A stretch of 64,000 nucleotides of DNA from Chryseobacterium gleum (GTDB lineage: Bacteria > Bacteroidota > Bacteroidia > UBA10329): assembly GCA_945903645.1 (NCBI GenBank), contig CAMDOM010000002.1:62001-126000 (forward strand), in the 5' to 3' direction. A program made the translations under genes and the position numbers. Below the pieces are notes generated by a model. The model was not told the DNA's origin and made no database searches. It saw only the letters and a program-made list of their open reading frames with translations. Below, piece after piece: positions 62,140 through 64,000 of this stretch; positions within the stretch are counted from its first letter, which is position 1, and each line of letters opens with the position of its first letter.

Positions 62140-62853
62140 TTAAACGTGGTCGGCCATTCCAGAAGATAACTCAGCCTCTAAACCAGCGGCATTTTTCACA
62201 GTAATTGTTATTCTATTAAATCCAATGTACCCTGCACGTCTTAGGTCATTCAAAACTGCCGTAACAAATTGCCTTGAAGCGCCCGTTAAATTGGCAATAT
62301 CTTGATGCGTCATGTAATGCGAAAAAACTACGCCAGCATCGGCTGGTCTCCCCACTTTTTTAGCGTAACTAAGAATAAAGTCTATCACCCTAGAACGTGA
62401 ATCTTGAAATACATAAGCTTCAAAACGCTTCTCAGCTGAACCAACACGAGCTCCAAGTCCCGTCATTATTCTAAACATTAAATCCGAATTTTCTACCATA
62501 GCTTGCTTCAAATCAGCAACGCGTATCGCGTAATACGTACATGAACCCCTAAATGGAATTGCAAACTCGCTTCTCAAATCCTCACCTGTCAATCCAAGTT
62601 CACCAAAAACTTCCCCAGGCATAACTATTGACTTTAGTACTTCTTTACCGTCTAGATAGAAATTACCAATTTTAACTAATCCTTCCTCTAATATAAAAAC
62701 ATGTTCAGCTGAATCGCCAGCTTGATACACAGACGAACGTGATGGTCTGTACTTAATAACGCCACCAGCAGCAAGCTTTTCCAAAATTGCTACAGGTATA
62801 TCCTTAAACAAAGAAATTGATTCAAGATGAATTACAGTGAGTTTTTTATCCAT
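62140..62853 (-). CDS. Crp/Fnr family transcription regulator
   Basis: 237 residues. Cyclic-nucleotide-binding-like domain about 10-125 (LFKDIPVAILEKLAAGGVIKYRPSRSSVYQAGDSAEHVFILEEGLVKIG, VLKSIVMPGEVFGELGL), dimer helix to about 160, and C-terminal HTH (MTHQDIANLTGASRQFVTAVLNDLRRAGYI). In the cNMP pocket the Arg of the phosphate cassette is not obvious, and there is no cysteine cluster for iron-sulfur, so neither cAMP nor oxygen sensing is certain. It may bind the TGTGA-N6-TCACA-type sites found near 28.5 and 29.3 kb. A 21-bp palindrome overlaps its own promoter. Confidence 0.92.
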   Translation of the reverse strand: MDKKLTVIHLESISLFKDIPVAILEKLAAGGVIKYRPSRSSVYQAGDSAEHVFILEEGLVKIGNFYLDGKEVLKSIVMPGEVFGELGLTGEDLRSEFAIPFRGSCTYYAIRVADLKQAMVENSDLMFRIMTGLGARVGSAEKRFEAYVFQDSRSRVIDFILSYAKKVGRPADAGVVFSHYMTHQDIANLTGASRQFVTAVLNDLRRAGYIGFNRITITVKNAAGLEAELSSGMADHV

Positions 62854-62897
62854 TACATTAAGCTTTTGATTCGTTAAAGGTCTAATAAATTATCTTA

Positions 62898-62905
62898 CAA
62901 AATTA
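62898..62905 (-). promoter_or_regulatory. -7 box of the Crp/Fnr gene
   Basis: On the minus strand TAATTTTG matches TAnnTTTG. The palindrome at 62914-62934 covers its upstream spacer and -33 region, so bound protein would block polymerase. Confidence 0.55.
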
Positions 62906-62913
62906 AGTACGTA

Positions 62914-62934
62914 AGTGAAAATTTCATTTTCACT
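62914..62934. promoter_or_regulatory. 21-bp palindrome upstream of the Crp/Fnr gene
   Basis: AGTGAAAAT (62914-62922) and ATTTTCACT (62926-62934) are perfect complements around TTC. A further TTTCAC follows at about 62940-62945. Probable operator, possibly autoregulatory. Confidence 0.6.
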
Positions 62935-63200
62935 AAGTGTTTCACGTAATTTATTGATTTTGCGAACAATAATTTTTCAAATTCATCTATTTCTTCCGTC
63001 AAATTTGAGTCATTCCAATCAATAATGAAGTTGACATTTATATTGCTAACTCCTATGAAACAGAGAAAATGGTTTTATAACCTGCCTTTTAAAATTCAAT
63101 TTATCTACTGGGCGTAATAATTAACTCGACTTATTCTTTAACTCATCTTTAATAAAAATTGAAAATTTTGGAAAGACTAAAGAATATTCCAAATAGCGTT

Positions 63201-63208
63201 TAACTTTG
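63201..63208 (+). promoter_or_regulatory. Candidate -7 box for the ECF sigma gene
   Basis: TAACTTTG matches TAnnTTTG; the start of transcription would lie near 63214, leaving a leader of about 150 nt, long for this window. Confidence 0.45.
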
Positions 63209-63361
63209 CACGTGCTTCTGCTGTAGAATTACCGATGGCACACCATATTAATATTCGAAAAGCTCCATTACAGGAGTTTACAAGTTCAATCACCTTTAAC
63301 CGCACTGCTATAGCACGTTTCTACTCTTTCTGATCTGTTACTAACCTAAAAGAGAGAAATC

Positions 63362-63946
63362 ATGCGACTGACTGCACTGAGTGATTATCAGCTCATAAAG
63401 CTGTACATCAATGGAAACGAGAGGGCAATGGGCGAAGTTATAAGCCGTCATAAAGACCGTCTGTACACCTATCTTATTCTTTTATTGAAAGACCGTCAGT
63501 TGGCTGATGATTGTTTTCAAGACACCATCGTTAAGGTAATTGATACCATTCGAGCAGGGAAGTACAATGATGAGGGAAAATTCAAACCGTGGATGATGCA
63601 AATTGCGCACAACATTGTAATTGATTATTTCCGAAAACAACAAAAGATTCGAATTCAGCATAGTACAGATGAATTTGACGTGTTCTCCGTAATCGGAAAT
63701 GGAGACCTTTCTGCGGAAGACAAGATGGTGGAGGAGCAAATTCATACTGATTTGCGCAGATTGGTGGCTATGCTACCCGAAGATAAGCGGGAAATAGTGC
63801 TTATGCGGGTTTATGCAAAAATGCCGTTCAAGGAAATTGCATGGGTAACTAATTGCAAGCTAAGTACCACCATCGGCCGTATGCGAGTTGCACTGTCATT
63901 ATTGCGCGGACTAATGGAAGAACACAATGTGAAATTGGTTGCGTAA
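63362..63946 (+). CDS. ECF-type RNA polymerase sigma factor
   Basis: 194 residues. Region 2 (SDYQLIKLYINGNERAMGEVISRHKDRLYTYLILLLKDRQLADDCFQDTIVKVIDTI, with QDT..KV, and KPWMMQIAHNIVIDYFRKQQ for -10 recognition) and region 4 (MLPEDKREIVLMRVYAKMPFKEIAWVTNCKLSTTIGRMRVALSLLRGLM) for -35 binding. No anti-sigma gene follows within the 54 nt left in the window. It directs a small, unknown regulon. The leader of about 150 nt could carry post-transcriptional control. Confidence 0.93.
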   Translation: MRLTALSDYQLIKLYINGNERAMGEVISRHKDRLYTYLILLLKDRQLADDCFQDTIVKVIDTIRAGKYNDEGKFKPWMMQIAHNIVIDYFRKQQKIRIQHSTDEFDVFSVIGNGDLSAEDKMVEEQIHTDLRRLVAMLPEDKREIVLMRVYAKMPFKEIAWVTNCKLSTTIGRMRVALSLLRGLMEEHNVKLVA

Positions 63947-64000
63947 AAAGAGTTAATTCAAGATAGAGAACCTGCGCTTCATAGGAGACTATATCGCGCA

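Larger units (their letters stand above)
62854..63361. other. Intergenic region with two divergent promoters
   Basis: 508 bp with no supportable CDS between the crp-type and sigma genes. It holds the crp -7 box and palindrome (62898-62934) and a TAACTTTG box (63201-63208) serving the sigma gene. The remainder is AT-rich with no recognised RNA or repeat. Confidence 0.6.

Noticed and set aside
63362..63946. Sigma/anti-sigma operon
   Set aside because: No downstream gene can be read in the 54 nt left, so an anti-sigma factor cannot be supported from this window.

Overview
This window comes from a chromosome of the phylum Bacteroidota. It is most like the Flavobacteriales (Cryomorphaceae/Crocinitomicaceae-like), although the sequence alone does not fix the family. 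The pointers are type IX secretion (T9SS) C-terminal sorting domains of both type A and type B, a PorD-like DUF4835 protein, the Bacteroidota form of RNA polymerase omega, a GWxTD protein, DUF4197 and DUF4412 proteins, TAnnTTTG -7 promoter boxes, few Shine-Dalgarno sites and a moderate GC content. I see no insertion sequences, prophage, CRISPR array, tRNA or rRNA. The genes are mostly core functions with a few lineage-specific ones.

Layout. 1-3.1 kb: the 5' part of a penicillin-acylase-type Ntn hydrolase, two tandem DUF218 lipoproteins and a decayed small gene. 3.1-9.2 kb (minus strand): MazG-like pyrophosphohydrolase, a lipoprotein, then recN-porD-coaB-coaC-rpoZ-bamD, a gene order I recall from other flavobacteria, here with CoaBC split into two overlapping genes. 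9.4-19 kb: alpha-oxoamine synthase (sphingolipid/capnine type), universal stress protein, RecQ, GapA, a T9SS-exported M43 metalloprotease, LipA, OsmC. 19-26 kb: Ung, a BamA/TamA-like barrel, DUF4412, DUF4197 and an 807-residue type B T9SS surface protein. 26-31 kb: TIGR02757, an orphan C5 DNA methyltransferase coupled to a 25-residue-repeat protein, separated DUF2892 and rhodanese genes (the two halves of a YgaP-type protein), and a pentaheme cytochrome with a T9SS tail. 31-42 kb: GpmA, a peptide-deformylase-like protein lacking catalytic residues, leucyl aminopeptidase, RlmI-like methyltransferase, MATE transporter, Fmt, HU, ureohydrolase, TrmH, PaaH and PaaG. 42-49 kb: a small secreted protein, ApaG, GWxTD lipoprotein, M48 lipoprotein, DEAD helicase, FadD and a candidate structured ncRNA. 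49-54 kb: a metal-uptake locus (TonB receptor, DtxR-type regulator, ZIP transporter) with a clear operator. 53.5-64 kb: RimO, a ketopantoate-reductase-like protein overlapping uridine kinase, PyrR-PyrB, STAS protein, a T9SS protein, a B12-binding-type radical SAM enzyme, a Crp/Fnr regulator and an ECF sigma factor.

Themes. Export and envelope biogenesis recur (BamD, BamA/TamA-like, PorD, T9SS cargo). Pyrimidine salvage and synthesis genes are close together (udk, pyrR, pyrB). Several -7 boxes end only 4-6 nt before start codons, which suggests leaderless or nearly leaderless mRNAs. The observations that most deserve follow-up are the ncRNA at about 49.03-49.33 kb, the repeat protein behind the methyltransferase, the catalytically degenerate deformylase, and the DtxR-like and Crp/Fnr-like operators.
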